A stretch of 19,634 bases of DNA from Temnopleurus reevesii. Lineage: Eukaryota > Echinodermata > Echinoidea > Temnopleuroida > Temnopleuridae. This document shows, in pieces, positions 18,627 through 19,634 of this stretch. Location: positions 8,043 through 27,676 of the forward strand of contig BQKZ01006287.1 of assembly GCA_036244855.1 (NCBI GenBank), given 5' to 3'. The position numbers and the translations under genes are program-made. Position 1 is the stretch's first letter; each line of letters opens with the position of its first letter. The notes beneath the pieces were generated by a model, which worked only from the letters and a program-made list of their open reading frames with translations, did no database searches and was not told the DNA's origin.

Positions 18627-19112
18627 TCAAATTGAGTTGAATCTTAACCGGTTTGTTATAGTTGTGTTCGCACAGTTCAATACTTGGCCTACTGATCTAT
18701 TGGCCCATGATACACTTAATTTTATAGTAATACAGGCATCGTGTCTATTATTAACTTGACTAAACGAAATCAAAGTGATTTTCGGATTTACTGAACCAGA
18801 TGTATCCTTAAATGACTTAAAAGTTCTTTGTATATCGAGATTTCGGCCAAAAAGCAACGTTTTGTACAGTTTTGAAGAAACGAGCTTTTTCCTGCTCAAA
18901 CCAAGTGAAGTTATCGATTCGTCGTCGTCTTTGTTCTTCAAATCGGGTAGTTTAAAACAACTTGTGTTCGCTATTGCGTGAATCCCTGGCAATGAACCCT
19001 CAGTCTGCAGGATAAGGCATCGCCACGACGACACCGTCAGTGGTCGTGGACCTGGAGACGGAATTCCGCGCAAGCAGCAAAAAGTTGACGGGTCGCCATC
19101 AATCCAGATCAA
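18627..19112 (-). CDS. 161-codon frame, possible exon, unknown function
   Basis: This is the longest open frame in the window. Its 5' third (about residues 1-36) is Pro/Cys-rich and may be non-coding. From about residue 37 the peptide is more protein-like: SCFKLPDLKNKDDDESITSL, then a basic/serine stretch (SRKKLVSSKLYKTLLFGRN). The switch coincides with a possible acceptor, ccttatcctgcag, on this strand. There is no signal peptide, membrane segment or domain that I recognise. Codon texture is less AT-biased than its surroundings, and the segment 18960-19090 is locally GC- and CpG-richer. No good donor is evident before the stop. It could be a terminal exon, a transposon remnant or a chance frame; a shorter + strand frame (18775-18981) lies opposite. 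Confidence 0.25.
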   Translation of the reverse strand: MIWIDGDPSTFCCLRGIPSPGPRPLTVSSWRCLILQTEGSLPGIHAIANTSCFKLPDLKNKDDDESITSLGLSRKKLVSSKLYKTLLFGRNLDIQRTFKSFKDTSGSVNPKITLISFSQVNNRHDACITIKLSVSWANRSVGQVLNCANTTITNRLRFNSI

Positions 19113-19634
19113 TTATTTCTATAGCAGTATTGTGTTACAGACAAAACTCAACTGAAGATATCAGTAATTTTAAAGAAATAAAGACTATACGAATAGCAGT
19201 GACTCAAAACTTGTTTTTAGAAAGATAGATCCTCTTTATTATCAACAATACCATATAGGAGCTTAAGAACAACCCATGTACTAGTACGTATGTACCCAAC
19301 TCACCCCGCCCAAATTTGATAAAGACACTTCTCACATCCAGGCCAAATGGATCGGCTCAATAAAAAAAACATAAACTTGCGACGTCGTCCCAAGTCGTAT
19401 AGAGACGGACGTCCCGTAATCGACAAATACACTGTACATGTACTTCACGATTTTCCACCAATCTACCAATCACTGGCTAGCCGTTCGAGATATACTCAAA
19501 GGGGAATCAACCCCTGGAATTATCTTGCTCTAATTGAATGAAGAAAAATCAGATGAACAAACTGTGAAAGTCCCCCATAGTATATTTATGGGGATCCGTG
19601 CTATCGGCAACACCGACGGAATTTGTACGTCATG
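19113..19634. other. Non-coding edge of window
   Basis: Frames 19040-19228 and 19347-19541 are short and motif-free. A hairpin ccccata-gtatatt-tatgggg is at 19573-19593, and a TACATGTA is at 19435-19442. A gene continuing past the edge cannot be excluded. Confidence 0.4.

Noticed and set aside
1..19634. CRISPR array, prokaryotic operon, rRNA or tRNA
   Set aside because: There are no regularly spaced direct repeats with unique spacers, no tightly packed frames with ribosome-binding sites, and no tRNA cloverleaf or GGTTCGA-type arm that could be completed on either strand.

Overview
The window looks like AT-rich, intron- or intergenic-type DNA from an animal nuclear genome. I see no operons, ribosome-binding sites or long ORFs. 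The longest open frame is 161 codons, and simple repeats and hairpin-forming interspersed repeats are dense. The octamer TACATGTA occurs 25 times, and several hairpin repeats resemble short elements I associate with echinoderms and other marine invertebrates (for example ends resembling 'gtttcata..ct.atcgtagatc' and 'aagccc.ggtcacatagga'). A sea urchin or a related marine invertebrate is my best guess. That is an inference from texture, not a confirmed match.

Layout. 1-1350: unique AT-rich DNA with two short palindromes. 1354-3362: a dense block of inverted-repeat elements. It holds an element with interrupted terminal repeats (1354-1532), a 60-70 bp tandem duplication carrying the window's only N (1822-1946), two mutually inverted copies of a roughly 330-bp MITE-like element (2020-2781), and three further hairpins (2826-2887, 2921-3075, 3239-3362). 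3363-7930: mostly featureless AT-rich DNA with minor fold-backs and one conspicuous exon-like piece at 6357-6489 that reads like a broken tyrosine-kinase catalytic-loop exon. 7939-9830: low-complexity arrays. 10570-11388: two more hairpin MITEs. 11088-12780: weak kinase-like same-strand pieces, the best being a splice-bounded 80-nt exon candidate (12284-12363) reading VLLLGGSPY...EEIL. 13240-15247: two exon-like segments with good splice signals but no through-reading frame, plus a CA microsatellite and a near-perfect 133-bp palindrome. 15300-18600: AT-rich DNA with pyrimidine tracts. 18627-19112: a 161-codon minus-strand frame that may include a real exon.

No complete gene can be read. The most interesting hypotheses are: (i) remnants of a receptor-tyrosine-kinase-like gene on the + strand, with motifs in kinase order but disrupted; (ii) a landscape of at least eight independent hairpin/MITE insertions, including a pair in inverted orientation; (iii) extreme enrichment of TACATGTA. 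All protein calls rest on short motifs read by eye and need a database search.
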